A DNA stretch of 64,000 nucleotides, taken from contig BSBM01000436.1 in the NCBI GenBank assembly GCA_027924585.1, positions 11,756,501-11,820,500 on the forward strand. Reading direction: 5' to 3'. Source of the stretch: Larix kaempferi. Its lineage: Eukaryota; Streptophyta; Pinopsida; Pinales; Pinaceae. Positions 44,923-57,720 of the stretch are shown piece by piece. A model generated the notes under the pieces. It worked only from the letters and a program-made list of their open reading frames with translations, did not search any database and was not told the DNA's origin. How positions within the stretch are numbered: the stretch's first letter is position 1; each line of letters starts with the position of its first letter. A program made the position numbers and the translations under genes.

Positions 44923-45521
44923 TGTTGATGTATTTGTAACTTCGGAATGTATTTCACTTGTATATTTTATATTGTATTTGTATTTTATTATTTTACCTCT
45001 GACGGAGATGTTTATTCCTCCGGTTGGAGAATTCATTATTGTACTTGGGTCATGTAAAGGTATTGAGGTCCATCCTCCCATGTATGATGGGGCATTAGAC
45101 CCCGGAGTTGTGTCTCTCATGGGTTATTAGACTCCCCTAGTGGAGTCGGCCCAGTGTTAATTTATAATGGGTTATTAGACTCTCCTAGGTGAGGTCGGCC
45201 CAGTTAGGGTAAAAGGCAAGTGGAAGACAAGTATAAATAGAGAGGAGCACCTATCTATTTATTCATTCACTCATTCACTCATTCTCACAAGTGAGTAGTG
45301 CGCACAAGTGGAGGAGGAGAAGTTGCTAGGAGACTATATTTTGCATTGGGGTTTTGTATCATTGCTCATTCTATCTCTGAGGAAGTTGTGAGGTTTTCTC
45401 CTTTATGGTTTCCTCGGTGAAATGCTTTGTGTCTCTTGTCTCTTATGTTTGATATGTTGTACATGTTGTTCTCTCAATTAAGATCCTAGATCATATTGAA
45501 TTAAATGATGAAAATATGACA
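44923..45521 (+). repeat. 5' LTR of element E1 (599 bp)
   Basis: Begins TGTTGATGTATTTGTAAC and ends AAAATATGACA. It contains two copies of a GGGTTATTAGACTC...GTCGGCCCAG block (45118-45203) and a TATA box at 45232-45239. It matches 52035-52634 closely, and matches 62347-62995 in reverse. Confidence 0.9.
45232..45239 (+). promoter_or_regulatory. TATA box in E1 LTR
   Basis: TATAAATA followed by AGAGAGGAGCACC. The same box stands at 52345-52352 in the 3' LTR, and in reverse at 62660-62667 in the solo LTR. Its position fits LTR-driven transcription; start-site mapping is not possible from sequence. Confidence 0.6.
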
Positions 45522-46670
45522 TGGTATCAAAGCTGACCTGAGAAGAAGACATTGTGCAACTGCAGAAGTTGGGGCTTCTTAATGTTTGGGTTTCTCTCCA
45601 CAAATTTTCAGCAAAAGGAGGCTAGGCTAAAGAAGGGCTTTGCATAGCAAAACCTAGTCATCGTGGTACTTTCTCTATAAATCCATTTTTGTGAAGGTTA
45701 AGGATCTGAAATTTTGACAGGACGAAGATAACATGTACCTGTACTTTGTGTCCGAATTTCAGCATCTGATTTGTTGTACTTTGTGATTTATGATCCGTAC
45801 AAGTTAGGGTTTCTGCCTCTTCCAGAATGCAGTCCTAAACAGGTGACCTAGGGAAAAAGGTCACATCTCGGGATAGGAAGATCCAAATGAAATTATGTAA
45901 AGCATGTCAGTAAGGGAACAGACTGTAGTTTCACAGGTCCAAGTTTCAGAGGCCGAAGTTGAAACAGTGACACGTGGCACTTCGTACAAGTTCGCTATGT
46001 TGTTTCATCCCATAAACAGGTCATGTTGCGACACTTAGCATATATCTCTCTTGGAGAATCCATTAAAGATAAAATTTGTGGGGTTGGAAAGATAACATGA
46101 CAGGATACCACATGTAAAGTTTCAAACCCTATGGATCCGAAATTTCAGAGATGCACCAGAAACAATAAGGTTCATATTTCTGTCAAAACAGAATTAGACT
46201 CTGAGCACTTTCATTTTTGGCTTGTCACTGCTGCAGGAAATTAGGGATTTTGACAGAAGTGGAATTTTGGAGTGCTCTCAGCATAGGATTGATCTCCTCA
46301 ACAAAATCAAAATTTAGAGACCAAGATTGAATTTTTTGGTTGGGTGAATCTCCGGGAAAGTCAAACCCTAATTTGATTTTTGGACCAGAAACTGCAGAAA
46401 ACCAGAAAAACCAAATTTTGACAGAAGTCGCAAATCCGAAATTCGTAGGTCATTTTTGAAGGGTCAATTTTTGAATTTTTCAAAATATTAGCACACCAGC
46501 TTGCTCGCCTCATTCAATTGCATCTCCCTGTCTAGACAGAAGTTTGAAATTCCAAGTTTGGATTTTTAGGGTTTCTCTGTCAAACCCTAGCCAGCTCTAG
46601 ATCCAATGTCAGCAAATCAAAGTGGTAATACCTATAAGCTTTTTTATTTCCATTTGAGTTTCTCATTAAG

Positions 46671-47580
46671 ATGTCTCACCACACCAAGCTTGAGGATAAG
46701 CTTGAAGGGGCTGATAAATTCCGAGCATGGAAGTATAGGATTGGGTTAATCCTATAAGAGAATGAATTGGACACCTACATAAGTGAAGAGGTTCCAGTTC
46801 CAGAGGGAGATGAGGCTAAGGCCTTACATAAGAAGAACTTGGTCAAGGCCAAGAGGATCATTACAGATTCTATCAAAGACCATCTCATACCACATGTGTC
46901 ATCCCTAAATACACCCAAGCAGATGTTTGATTCCTTGACCAAGCTATTTGAAAGAAAGAACATAAATCAGAAGATGACTTTGCGGAACCAATTGAAGAAT
47001 GTGAAGATTCAAAATGCAGAGACCATGCAGTCCTACTTTACAAGGGTCTCTCAAATAAAAAGAACAACTTGAATTTGTGGGAGAATATATAGAGAATGGA
47101 GAAATTGTGATGACCACCCTGAATGGTCTTTCTAGGGCATGGGATTCCTTCATCCAAGGAATTTGTGCTAGGAAGAAGCTCATCTCATTCAGTATGTTGT
47201 GGGAGGAATGCTCACAAGAAGAAGCTCGACTTGTAGCTTGAGAAGAGAAGATGGGTAATGAAGACCAAGCTCTCATGGAACACACTAGGAAGAACAACAA
47301 GAGGGAGCATCCTAATCACAAGAAGGTTAAACACCATTACCAGAATCAGAGGGAGAACTTTGGAGGATCCATGAGAGATCTTTCTCACATTCGATGTTAT
47401 ACTTGTGATGAGAAGGGACACTATTCCAAATATTTTCCCAAGAACAAAAGAATCTCCCACAAGAAGAAGAACAACAAGAAGAGATATGATGCTCATGCTG
47501 CAGAGGATGATGAACCTCCAAGGAAGAGAACCAGTGAAGACAGTGAAGATTCTTCAAGTGATGAAGAATATGTATTGTAA
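46671..47580 (+). pseudogene. gag of element E1
   Basis: It would form the capsid. The frame starts MSHHTKLEDKLEGADKFRAW (46671), with one early stop in GLIL.ENELDTYI. An open segment of 101 codons (46767-47072) follows, including NINQKMTLRNQLKNVKIQNA. A second open segment (47251-47580) holds the zinc knuckle region CYTCDEKGHYSKYF, in which the fourth ligand is phenylalanine where cysteine is expected. It ends in an acidic tail rich in serine (SEDSEDSSSDEEYVL). Frameshift near 47070-47100. Typical of copia elements. Confidence 0.85.
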
Positions 47581-48235
47581 TGAAGGTAACCAGCTACAAG
47601 GATTTATTTAGAAGGTTCCACCTCATAAGGTGAAGCTAAATATGACTTTCATTTTTACATGAAAGGATTAGAACAAGCTACTACAGAGTTGGACTCCAGA
47701 AAACAAATAATCTATGGAAGAACCTCTCATCCATTTTCAACATTGGTTAAAGTGCACACTATCAAAGACTCCAGTAGTTCCTGCAGGGAAGCAAAGATTG
47801 AGAGGGAGTCCACCCAACAACCAAACAAAGATAAGTATTTGAACTGTTATTTCCTGTATATACGATTACTTAAATGATGTTGTTCAGTCATGTACATACT
47901 TATGTTCCTATATTTAGGATGTATATTATGCATTTTAGAAAAGTTGCATTAATGAACAAGATACTACTAATATGCAAGTAATGGGTAAGTGGCCTATGGT
48001 ACTATACAACATCCCATTGCTACTTATCTAGAATAAAAACTCTTTGTTGACATGTTGGGAGTAGTGCACACTCTTAACAAATGTTCTGGTAGAGATGGAA
48101 GGAATATAGAAAGTTACTGTATGAATACGGGATATGGATGAATGTTGTATTGAAGCATTGGCTAACATAATTGCATGACTATATGACATATGTCCTTATG
48201 TGTAATATTCTGTTATAAAACTATGAGATGCTTCT
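47581..48235 (+). other. Spacer replacing protease-integrase in E1
   Basis: This 650-bp stretch has no DSG protease box and no integrase motif. Up to 47840 some hinge-like coding text remains (ESTQQPNKDK). From about 47842 to 48234 the DNA is AT-rich and ends TTGACTTGTAG before coding-like text resumes (DRVQSPTKEGQRH). The borders resemble a mutated intron (ATAAGT...TGTAG), but a plain insertion or deletion scar fits as well. Confidence 0.5.
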
Positions 48236-48419
48236 AATCATGCAATTTAATTTGACTTGTAGGAAAGATCGTGTACAATCACCTACAAAAGAAGGACAAC
48301 GACATCTGTTCCAGTGACGAAGTTCAAGAAAACTACCTATTGAATATACTGAAGAATCTGAAGTTCCCAGGATCAAGGATGCAGTAATGGAAGGATGCCA
48401 TGATCGAGTAGTACAATTC

Positions 48420-49878
48420 AATCATGAAGAATGATGTCTGGGATGTGGTCCCGAGACCAAAAGGGAAGTCTGTTGTGACTTCCAAAGATCAAGCATGTTG
48501 AAGATGGTAGCATAGAGAAATACAAGGCAAGGTTTGTGGCTCGTGGCTTCTCCCAGAAAGAAGGGATTGATTATGAAGAGAATTTTGCACTTGTAGCCAG
48601 ATACACTTCCATCAAAACAGTACTTGCTCTAGCTGCAATGATGAAGTGGAAGATACACCAGATGGATGCCAAGACATCTTTCTTGAATGATGTAGTCGAA
48701 GAGAAATTGTATGTGGAGCAGCCACTTGGTTTTGAGACACATAACAAGGAGTCATATGTGTAAAGATTGAAGAAAGCCTTATATGGTTTGAAACAAGCAC
48801 CCAGGACTTGGTATGGCAGGATTGATAGTTTCCCATCTAGTTTGGGCTTTGCCAAGAGTAAAGTGGATTCCAACCTTTACTACAAGGTTGAGGAAGGCAA
48901 TCCAGTGATACTCCTACTGTATGTAGATGACCTGTTTGTGACAGGTGAGATTGGGTTAATTGCTGATATGAATAGGAAGCTTGCTGTCGAGTTTGAGATG
49001 AAGGACTTGGGTATGATGCATTACTTTCTAGGCATGGAGGTGTGGCAGAGTGCAGATGAAATCTTCCTTGGACAAGGTAAGTATGCAATAGAGATCCTGA
49101 AGCGGTTCAGGATGATGAACTGCAAGGCCATGTCCACACCTATGGCATCAAACCTGAAGCTATTGAGTGATGCTTCATCAGAGTTGGTTTATGCCATGAT
49201 GTATCGTCAGATGATTGGGTCCTTGATGTACCTGTCGAACACGAGAACAGATATTTGCTTTGCGATGAACACATTGAGCTAGTTCCTAACGGATCCTAGA
49301 CATGTTCACCTAATTGTTGTAAAGCATACTCTGAGGTAAAGGGTATGGTTGATTATGGACTCAAGAATGATGTGAATCAAAAGGTTAACCTGGAGGGTTA
49401 TGTTGATTTAGATTGGGAAGGCAGTGCTGCATATAGGAAGAGCACTTCGGGGTGCTGCTTCAGTATGGGATCTGGGGTGATCTCTTGGTTTAGCAGGAAG
49501 CAGTCCTGCGTAGCACTGAATATAGTCGAAGCAGATTATGTTGCAGCTTGTTCGGCTACTTGTGTGGTTGTATGGCTTAGGAATATACTGTCATATTTAT
49601 TTGATCTCCAGTTGGATGCTACTTGTATCTTCTGTGACAACCAGAGTTGTGTGAAGTTTTCTGAGAACCCGGTGTTCCATGACAGGTCGAAGCATATTAA
49701 GATCAAGTATCACTATATCAAGGATATGGTGCAAAGAGGAGAAGTGAAGCTCCTGTATGTTGCGACGGACGAGCATATTGCAGATGTGTTGACCAAGCCA
49801 CTAGCTAGGGTGAAGTTCGAGTACTTCAGAGAGAGGCTTGGTGTTCTTCTGATTGAAGATACTTCCAGGAGGAAGTGA
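48420..49878 (+). pseudogene. Reverse transcriptase and RNase H of element E1
   Basis: The RT starts with MKNDVWDVVPRPKGKSVVTS, then KYKARFVARGFSQKEGIDYE (48536), MDAKTSFLNDVVEEKLYVEQ, LKKALYGLKQAPRTWYGRID (48767), an intact YVDDL box at 48920-48934, and FEMKDLGMMHYFLGMEV. RNase H follows with GYVDLDWEGSAAYRKSTSGC (49400) and VADYVA-like EADYVAACSATC, then FCDNQSC and HIADVLTKPLARVKFEYFRE (49790). Stops at 48761, 49281 and 49337 and a frameshift near 48480 inactivate it. The family is a very common copia group. Confidence 0.9.
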
Positions 49879-49898
49879 TGGGACACAGATGCAGGAAC

Positions 49899-51203
49899 CC
49901 TTCTGTAACATCCCCACCCATCTATCAAAGTCCTGGAAGGGAACATGATGCCAATCTTCGGGGCTTTCACAAAAAACTCATCCCATTCATTAGACTCATA
50001 GCCATAAAATTAATGTGTGTAGATGTGAATCAAACATATATGCACAGCAGAATAAGAATATCACCCACTCACATCTTTCATATGCATTCAACATATCAAT
50101 AATAAACATCAAATTAAAACATTGCAAAAGTAAAATGCACATAGGGAACACTTATCTTCATTTGTGCAATTTCCCCCAAACATCTAGCTATGTTGCTGCA
50201 ACATTCCACCCAACCATAGGCCAGTTATGTTCATAGATCTCTCAACACAACTGCCACCCCCGAGCTGGGCATGAATCTTACAAGGAAAAGGGAACATTCC
50301 AGCTCATTCACAGCCAAAGCAAAAGATACCCATCTCAATCCCAACCTTCTTTTACACACAGCAACTCAAACTGGGCATGGATGCCCATTTTCAGCAATGG
50401 GATTTTACAAATAAGATGGCCATGGACTTTCCCAAATCGTGGGCACACCAAAAACGAAATGGCAATTGGGGAATCAACCCTGGGAGAGAAAAATCGTTTC
50501 CAGAAAACGTTTCTGGGCATTCAAGGGACAAAAACGGCCTCCATAAACCACAAAATCATGGCTCCCTTCCTCCCAGCCATTGTGCAATACAAAAATGAGT
50601 TCCCGGGCATGGAAAATGTAGGAAAATGGTGAAAAACATGATGGAGAAAGCCCAGCTAGCTCCAAAAACGTGAGAGAGGAAAAACTGATTGATGGGTTAT
50701 GGCTTGGGAGGCAAATTCATGGCTCTTCTCTTTCCAAGGAAGCCAAACACGTTTTTCCATGCAGGGTGGTTTCCCATACTCGGATTTTGGATAGCCATAC
50801 CTCCCCATTCCCCATGGCATTAACTACTTCACCCAACTCTTGGGAGAAATGAATGATTGGGTACAAAAGTCAACATGGGTAGTTGAGAGTTTGATGGGTT
50901 ATCTCATTGACACTTGGATTGACTTGATTGGCTCGAGGGTTTGAATTTTTTACCTCCCAATTCCTTGTAAAATTCATGCCCCCATCTCTCGTTGCATTGC
51001 ATAGCTAGTTGTGGGTATTTTATTAAAAATGCATATTTACATAATATTCGCAATTCCATTGCGCATGGCTAGCACATGAACCATATGCATTGATAAATCG
51101 ATGGCGGGGCCTTGGCCTTGAGCTCCTCACCATGATTTTATAACAATATTACATCATTTACGATTTTAATGCCATGGGGTCAAGCTGGGGACATTACACC
51201 TTC
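49899..51203. repeat. Solo LTR (1295 bp) with 5-bp target duplication CCTTC
   Basis: The repeat spans 49904-51198, starting TGTAACATCCCC and ending GGGGACATTACA. CCTTC flanks it on both sides. It lies just behind the RNase H stop of E1. The terminal words are those of the solo LTR at 1826-3852. No primer site or coding motif is inside. Confidence 0.8.
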
Positions 51204-51389
51204 CAAGCATGGTGGCAAGCGGGTCCTCCAATGGCTGTGGATGTAAGTGTTGTGTGATGAGCATCCGCATGATGCTTCGTATGATGATGATCCGTATGAT
51301 CATGTGCATCTGGTTGATGCATCGTGTATGATGATGAGATGTCGGGTGATGCTCTGAGGTCGTGGACATGGATATCTTGTCAAGTTGTG

Positions 51390-51810
51390 CGAAAGCATAT
51401 AATAGCACCCTGGGAGATCTGCAGATACTCTTTCGAGGTTTTTCCTATGGCATATAATAGCTCCCTAGGAGATCTAGTAGATGCTCTTTTGAGGTTTTGC
51501 TTGGAGGGACATATAATAGCACCCTGGGGGATTTGCAAATACTCTTTTGAGGTTTTGCCTATGGAATATAATAGCTCCCTCGGAGATCTAGGAAATGCTC
51601 TTTTGAGGTTTTGTCCATGGCATATAATAGCACCCTGGGATATCTTGCAGGTTGTGCTTAGCACGTAATCAGTCCTAGGATGCTCTTTCGAGATTTTTCC
51701 TGCTTGCATATAATAGAGCCCTGGGAGATCTTGCAGGTTGTGCTTAGCACGTAATCAGTCCTGGGATGCTCTTTCGAGGTTTTGCAAGATGCACATAATC
51801 AGCCCTGAAG
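51390..51810 (+). repeat. Tandem repeat in 3' region of E1
   Basis: About seven imperfect units of 55-70 bp, each with CATATAATAGC.CCCTGGGAG and ATGCTCTTTTGAGGTTTT. The open frame 51324-51668 and the opposite frame 51380-51709 are by-products of the repeat. Confidence 0.8.
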
Positions 51811-52034
51811 ATTCCATCGGATGGCTTTCTCACATAGATGATGAAGACCGACATGGAGGCTAGGCCTACATCCAGCATGAAAAAGGGTTGGCTCTATAGA
51901 AATTCCTATGACGAGTAGGTTGGAGATTGATGATTGAGATAGCAGCAATGACGATCATCCAGTTACGATGATCCAGTGATGAAGACTTGTTCTAAAGAAC
52001 TGTGTCGAGAAATATCTTCCTAGTTAAGAGGGAG

Positions 52035-52634
52035 TGTTGATGTATTTGTAACTTCGGAATGTATTTCACTTGTATATTTTATATTGTATTTGTATTTTAT
52101 TATTGTACCTCCGACGGAGATGTTTATTCCTTCGGTCAGAGAATTCATTATTGTACTTGGTTCATGTAAAGGTATTGATGTCCATCCTCCCATGTATGAC
52201 GGGGCATTAGACCCCAGATTTGTGTCTCTCATAAGGTTATTAGACTCCCCTAGTGGGGTCAGCCCAGTGTTAAGTTATAATGGATTATTAGACTCTCCTA
52301 GATGAGGTCAGCCTAGTTAGGGTAAAAGGAAAGTGAAAGACAAGTATAAATAGAGAGGAGCACCTCTCTATTTATTCATTCACTCACTCACTCATTCTCA
52401 CAAGTTAGTAGTGCGCACAAGTGGAGGAGGAGAAGCTGCTAGGAGACTATCTCTTGTCTTGGGGTTTTGTATCATGGCTCATTCTATCTCTGAGGAAGTT
52501 GCGGGGTTTTATCCTTTATGGTTTCCTCGGTGAAATGCTTTGTGTCTCTTGTCTCTTATGTTTGATGTGTTGTACATGTTGTTCTCTCAGTTAAGATCCT
52601 AGATCATATTGAATTAAATGATGAAAATCTAACA
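52035..52634 (+). repeat. 3' LTR of element E1 (600 bp)
   Basis: Begins TGTTGATGTATTTGTAAC and ends AAAATCTAACA, followed by ATGGG. Same structure as the 5' LTR. Confidence 0.9.
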
Positions 52635-52639
52635 ATGGG

Positions 52640-53420
52640 GTGCAATGTGTGAGGGGTTGGATGTGTTAGTCTACATTAATATGTGGTGTAAATGGATAGG
52701 CCAAGTGGATGGAGGGAGGCTATTTTGTGAGGAGGTGATTATATTGGTTGTGAGGCAATGTGTGCTAAGGATCATACTAGCAAGTGGTTGAGGAATTCCA
52801 AGGATCAATTATGATGTCATGATAAGCCTTAGGTGCTAGAAGGTGTGGTGTGTAAGGGTGTTAGGGGTTAGAGAATATTGGATTGTAGACTCTAAGGGGT
52901 GGAAGTGGTTAGTGCGTATGGGGTTGTAGTGTGTCTAGGGTGATAGTGGGTGGGTGCCAAGTGCATGAGGTTGTGTAATTTTGTGAAGGGTTTATGCATA
53001 TTATGAGGTTATGTGTGCATTGAATTGTAGGGGATAGTGGTTAAGGTGTTTTACGAATTTATTATCATGTCAAAGGTCCTAGGGGATAGGGAGTGTTTAA
53101 GGAATGGGAGGGTTAGTTTGCATTGGGGCATAATGTGTTCAAGTAATAACATGTATGAATCAAATATGTAGGGAGAGATATTTGGGTAAGAGTGTGAGGG
53201 GATCATTGTGATAAGGGGGCAATGTGTGCCCATGTTTTTGGGGTAAGTATGGATAAAGTGTTTGAGGGTTCGATTGTCATGTAAAGGGTGGTAAGGGCTA
53301 GGAGGTGTTGTATGTAATGGGTGGGAAGGATTAGTTGCATTGGTTCAAGATCATAGTGGTTGGGTCCAAGTGTGTGGAGAGGGTTATTGTGTATGTATAT
53401 GTTTGTATAATACACTTATT
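52640..53420. repeat. Degenerate G/T-rich repetitive stretch
   Basis: Loose repetition of words like GTGTTAGGGGTTAG, GTCAAAGGTCCTAGGGGATA and GTAAAGGGTGGTAAGGGCTAG. Before E1 inserted, the same kind of sequence continued into the left flank (44875-44922). No gene. Confidence 0.5.
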
Positions 53421-54345
53421 ATAATAGCTACTTTTTATGTCATAAATGATTTCATTATATACGATGCTAGAATGACAATAGTAGCATTGTAGAACTAAAA
53501 CCATTTCAAGGTCTATAAGTGTGAGGTGAGAAATTTGGATAGAAATGGATCATTTTTTCGTTATTGGAGGAATGAATCCTTATTAAACTTGTTTTTAATC
53601 CATGAACTAGATCATATTTCTTATTGATTTTATGGTGTGTTTTGTGCATACTAAATTATTATTTCTAAATTTTTCATATTTGAATACACAATTAATTATT
53701 TGTCTTGTATTTAGCATTAGAGAATAGGGCCTCTCAACCATATCATCAAGTTTTAAGATAACTTGTTATTTTTATATACAAATAAAAGAATACATTTTAT
53801 ACTACCCAATTAGAAAAAATAGATTTGATGGGTCATTTATGACCCCTGTGAACAACAAAAACTTGTTTTCACTAGGGAAATTGGACAACCAACCAATAAC
53901 AAAGAATTATCTTTTGCATCAGTCCAAAGAATAAATCTCTTAGGCAAGATGGCATCCCTATATATATTCATCCTTGGATATTCACATTTCATCCTCTTAT
54001 CCCTCAAAAACTATTTTCACTCTTCATCATCTCACATCAACAAGACCCTTTAAAGAAAAATCCCACCTCTTCAAGCATTCAATCTAGTAAACTTTTTTTC
54101 AAGCCAGGCATTATCTAAACAAATAAGCATATGCCATTCACAATCTAGGGGTGACCTTAAGAGAAGGAAAGGTCACCTTTTGGAACTAAAAATGATAAAA
54201 AAAGAGACCCCTAAGCACATACTATTATCATTGTGCTCCTTGAAAATGGATATTCTAAGTTGGAAAGGGGTTTTATGTGGTGACATTGTTCTAAGTAGGG
54301 AATCCCCCTTGATGCAATCCTTATGCCCCCTTCCTCATTAAATCC
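53421..54345. other. AT-rich stretch without gene
   Basis: No coding motif, repeat border or RNA gene recognised. Confidence 0.5.
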
Positions 54346-54843
54346 TATTAGAAAACAAGATTGGAGAACAATAACATAAAATAAGGTGCAGAAATAAAAA
54401 ACATAAACACAATACAAGAGAGACACCAATATATGTGGTTCTCCCAATTTGGGCTACATCCACAGAGAAATTGCCAAGCACTTTATTATACCATCTAGAA
54501 AATGAATGGATAAAACCCGCATCACATCCGCTGCAACTTCCTCTTCACTCTCTCTCATAGTCTCTCTTACACAATCATAGAGATATTTATAATATTACAA
54601 TACACGGCCATATTACAATGCCTTCCTTTTAAAGAGAGATTACGATGGGAAAATACCACGGGATACCCAATACCATGGTCCCGTAAATTAACCGTTATTG
54701 ACCAAGTCATGACTATGAAATTACATCATTTTACAAGTATGGGATGGGTGTAGAATCCACCTACACATCATATAAAACTAGGGTACAAACATGGTTGAAC
54801 AACAAGATCTTTAAATCAGTAAGATCAAGCTCCACAACTAACA
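54346..54843 (-). repeat. 3' LTR of element E2 (about 498 bp)
   Basis: From GAACAATAACATAAAATAAG (54365) onward it follows the right LTR, and it ends CCACAACTAACA. The outer border is approximate. The minus-strand purine tract AAGTGGGAGAT follows at 54844-54854. Confidence 0.8.
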
Positions 54844-54854
54844 ATCTCCCACTT

Positions 54855-56500
54855 GGATACTGATCACAGCAACTCCATCGCTACTGCATCTACCGGACTA
54901 TGCTCCAAACCTTGGACCTGGAAAATTTCTAATCTTAACCTTCATGCTTGAAGGCCGACTGAAACTGAGCAGGAACTCGGTTTCTCTATGGTTACTACCT
55001 TTGTTAGCATGTCTATAGGATTATGGATAGTATGTATCTTTTCCAACTTCAACAGTTCATCTTCTAGAACATATCATATGAAATGGTACTTTTGTTGTAT
55101 ATGTTTAGTATTAGAATGGAAGGTTGAGTTATTTGGAAGATGAATGACACTCTGGATATCACTGTACAACCTACTATTCTCTTGCTTCTTACCCAATTCT
55201 TCCATAAACCTCTATAGCCAAATCATCTCTTTACTAGACTTTGTAGAAGCAACATACTATGCTTCTATTGTTGAAAGTGCAACAACCTTTTGTAGTTTCG
55301 AAATCCATCTTACTGTAATTCCACCTATAGTAAGAACATATTATGTGGTGCTCCCCCTACTAGCTTTATCACCTACCATATATCTACATCAACATTTCCC
55401 TGTAGAACAGTGTCTGAACCTCCAAAACATAATGCATGAATAGTAGTACCTCTCAAATACCTGAGAATCCACTTTACTACCTTCCAATGTTCTTTACCTG
55501 GATTGTTCATATACCTACTCACAACTCCCACTACATGTGGTGCAATATCTGGTCTCGTACACACCATGGCATACCTCAAGCTTCCAGTTGCTAATGAATA
55601 GGGAACCCTGGACATGTATTCTATTTCCACCTATGTCTAAGGACACATGCCAGTACTTAGTTTGAAATGGTTGGCCAAAGGTGTGCTATCTAGTTTTTCA
55701 TCTTGCATTCTAAATCTCTCCAACACCTTTTCTATGTACTCACCTTAAGACAATGTCAATTTGTGATTTTTCCTATCTATTTTTATTATCAAACCAAGGA
55801 TTTGATTTGCAACACCCAAATCCTTCATCGCAAATGAATTAGATAATTTAATTTTGAGCACATTTATATCCTACATGTTAAACCCTGAAACAAGCATGTC
55901 ATCCACATATAATAAAAAGACATATATCTTCCATTATCTAGCTTCTATAAATAAACACAATGGTTAGAATGAGTACATCTACTATAACCTTGTTCTGTCA
56001 TAAACCTATCAAATTTTAAATACCATTTCCTCGTAGCTTGCTTCAGGCCATACAAAATCTTCTTCAATATGCATACTAAATTATCCTTCCCTTTGACCTC
56101 ATACCTTATGGTTGTTGCATATAAATCTCTTTCTCCAAATCCCCATGGAGAAATGTTGTTTTTACATCTAACTATTCAATATGCAAATATTCTACCACCA
56201 CTAGACTTGAAATAGTCTAATTTAAGTCATTTTAACAATAGGAGAAAATATTTCATCAAAATCTATAACTTTCTTTTGTGCAAACCCCTTTACAACAAGT
56301 CTGGCCTTGTATTGCTTCTTGCCTTATACAAGTTTGAGGTACATGTCGTTGTTCTTGATTTACCGACACCTTTGGAATTTCATTTTCTTTGATTTCATCA
56401 AGCATTGTGTACTCTGTGTTTTCCTTTTTTTGTTTCTTTCCATGCAATTGATCTTTATACATGACCTTGTCATTCAATACCACATATATACTCCTAATGA
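54855..56500 (-). pseudogene. Reverse transcriptase and RNase H of element E2
   Basis: Minus-strand RT text begins after a hinge (56483-56256) and includes words like QREG, EDFVWPEASYEEMVFKI, and an intact YVDDM box at 55909-55895. It continues with LGVANQILGLIIKIDRKNHK-like text, TPLANHFKLS, YSLATGSLRYAMVCTRPDIA and LRYLRGTTIHALCFGGSD (55630-55400). RNase H words follow to about 54980 with many stops. The only long open piece is 55630-55373 (85 codons). Typical copia RT, non-functional. Confidence 0.8.
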
Positions 56501-56699
56501 TTTTTTATTTTCACAATCCCATAAACGGTAACCAAAATCATCAATCTTATATCCATTAATAAAGGTACATTTATTGGATTTAGCCTCAATCTTTGTTATG
56601 TTTTCTTTATCAATATGGATAAATGCTTCACAACCAAAATTTCTTGAAAATGAGTAGTTTACCTTTTTACCTGTCCATGCCTCCTATGGAACCCCACTA

Positions 56700-57720
56700 T
56701 ACAAAGCCCTTGAAGGCCCTATGTTTATTAAGTAAATAGCAGTACCTATAGCATCTGCCCAAAACTATAAGGGAAACCTTGCATGTAATCTCATACACCT
56801 TTCACACTCCATGATTGTTCTATTCATCCTTTCTTACACACCATTTTTTGGTGGTGTTCCTAGAACAGTCCTCTCTCTACGAATCCCATGGTATGAACAT
56901 TAATTATAAAAATCCTTGCCATGGTATTCACCTCCATTACTAGATATGAGAAACTTTAACTTTTTTCCTGTCTCATTCTCAACCAAAGCTTTCCATTTTT
57001 TAAAAGTAGAAAAACATCATATTTTTGTCTAATGCAATAAAACCAAGTTTTTATAGTTGCATCATCAATAAAAGTAATATAATAACAAGAGAAACTAAGA
57101 TATTGCACTTGATTTGGTCCCCATACATCTGTATGCACAAGCTCTAACTTCTCACTCTTATTTTTCTTCCCAACCCTAATAAATCTGACTCTCTTTTGTT
57201 TTCCATAAACATAGTCCTCACAAAATTCCAAACATACCTGCTTCATATAAGGAAGCAAATTCCTTGAGTGGAGAATCTGCATCCCCTTTTCACTCATGTG
57301 TCCAAGCCTATAATGTCACAATGTTGTATATGTTTCTGTGGAAGCTAAAGAGATAGAACAGTTAGCATTATGGGCACATAAAAACAACATACCTAGCTTG
57401 TCTCATTTTGATATCACCATCGATCCTTTAGTGATCTTCCATCACGTTTCTCCAAAAGTAGATAAACATCCACCATATACCAACTTCTCTATTGATATTA
57501 GATTTATTTTCATAGCAAGAATATGCCTTACATATTTCAGTAGCCATTAACCTCCCTTCTTTAAATTTATTTGTACCTTACCCATTCCAAAAATTTTACA
57601 TGGTTCATCACCACCCAATAAAACATGTCCAAAATCACCTTGAACATAATCATGAAAGGATTTCCTATAGGGGGTAGCATGACATGAAGCCCCGGAATCT
57701 ACTACCCATTAATTACTAGT
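56700..57720 (-). pseudogene. Protease and integrase of element E2
   Basis: The protease box WVVDSGASCHATPYRKSF is intact near 57710. A zinc-finger segment follows with YRLGHMSEKGMQILHSRNLL (57310) and C-x2-C-like FCEDYVYGKQKRVRF, then the integrase core HTDVWGPNQVQYLSF (57150) and FIDDATIKTWFYCIRQKYDV. The open piece 57297-56956 has 113 codons. Later core words (for example FLISSNGGEYHGKDFYN-like text near 56930 and RTVLG near 56860) are broken. The first catalytic aspartates are present; the glutamate region is too damaged to judge. Confidence 0.75.

Larger units (their letters stand above)
44923..52634 (+). mobile_element. Element E1: Ty1/copia element with protease-integrase deletion
   Basis: LTRs lie at 44923-45521 and 52035-52634, with target duplication ATGGG at 44918-44922 and 52635-52639. 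The primer site TGGTATCAAAGC (45522-45533) is of the tRNA-iMet type, and the purine tract is AAGAGGGAG at 52026-52034. Gag and RT-RNase H are present. Protease and integrase are missing between 47581 and 48235. A 1.3-kb solo LTR (49904-51198) and a tandem repeat (51390-51810) lie in the 3' part. The two LTRs are very similar, which suggests fairly recent insertion, although the frames are already broken. Confidence 0.9.

Noticed and set aside
51324-51709. Overlapping open frames of 110-114 codons on both strands
   Set aside because: They follow the tandem repeat unit, and their proteins are simple repeats of it; no domain.
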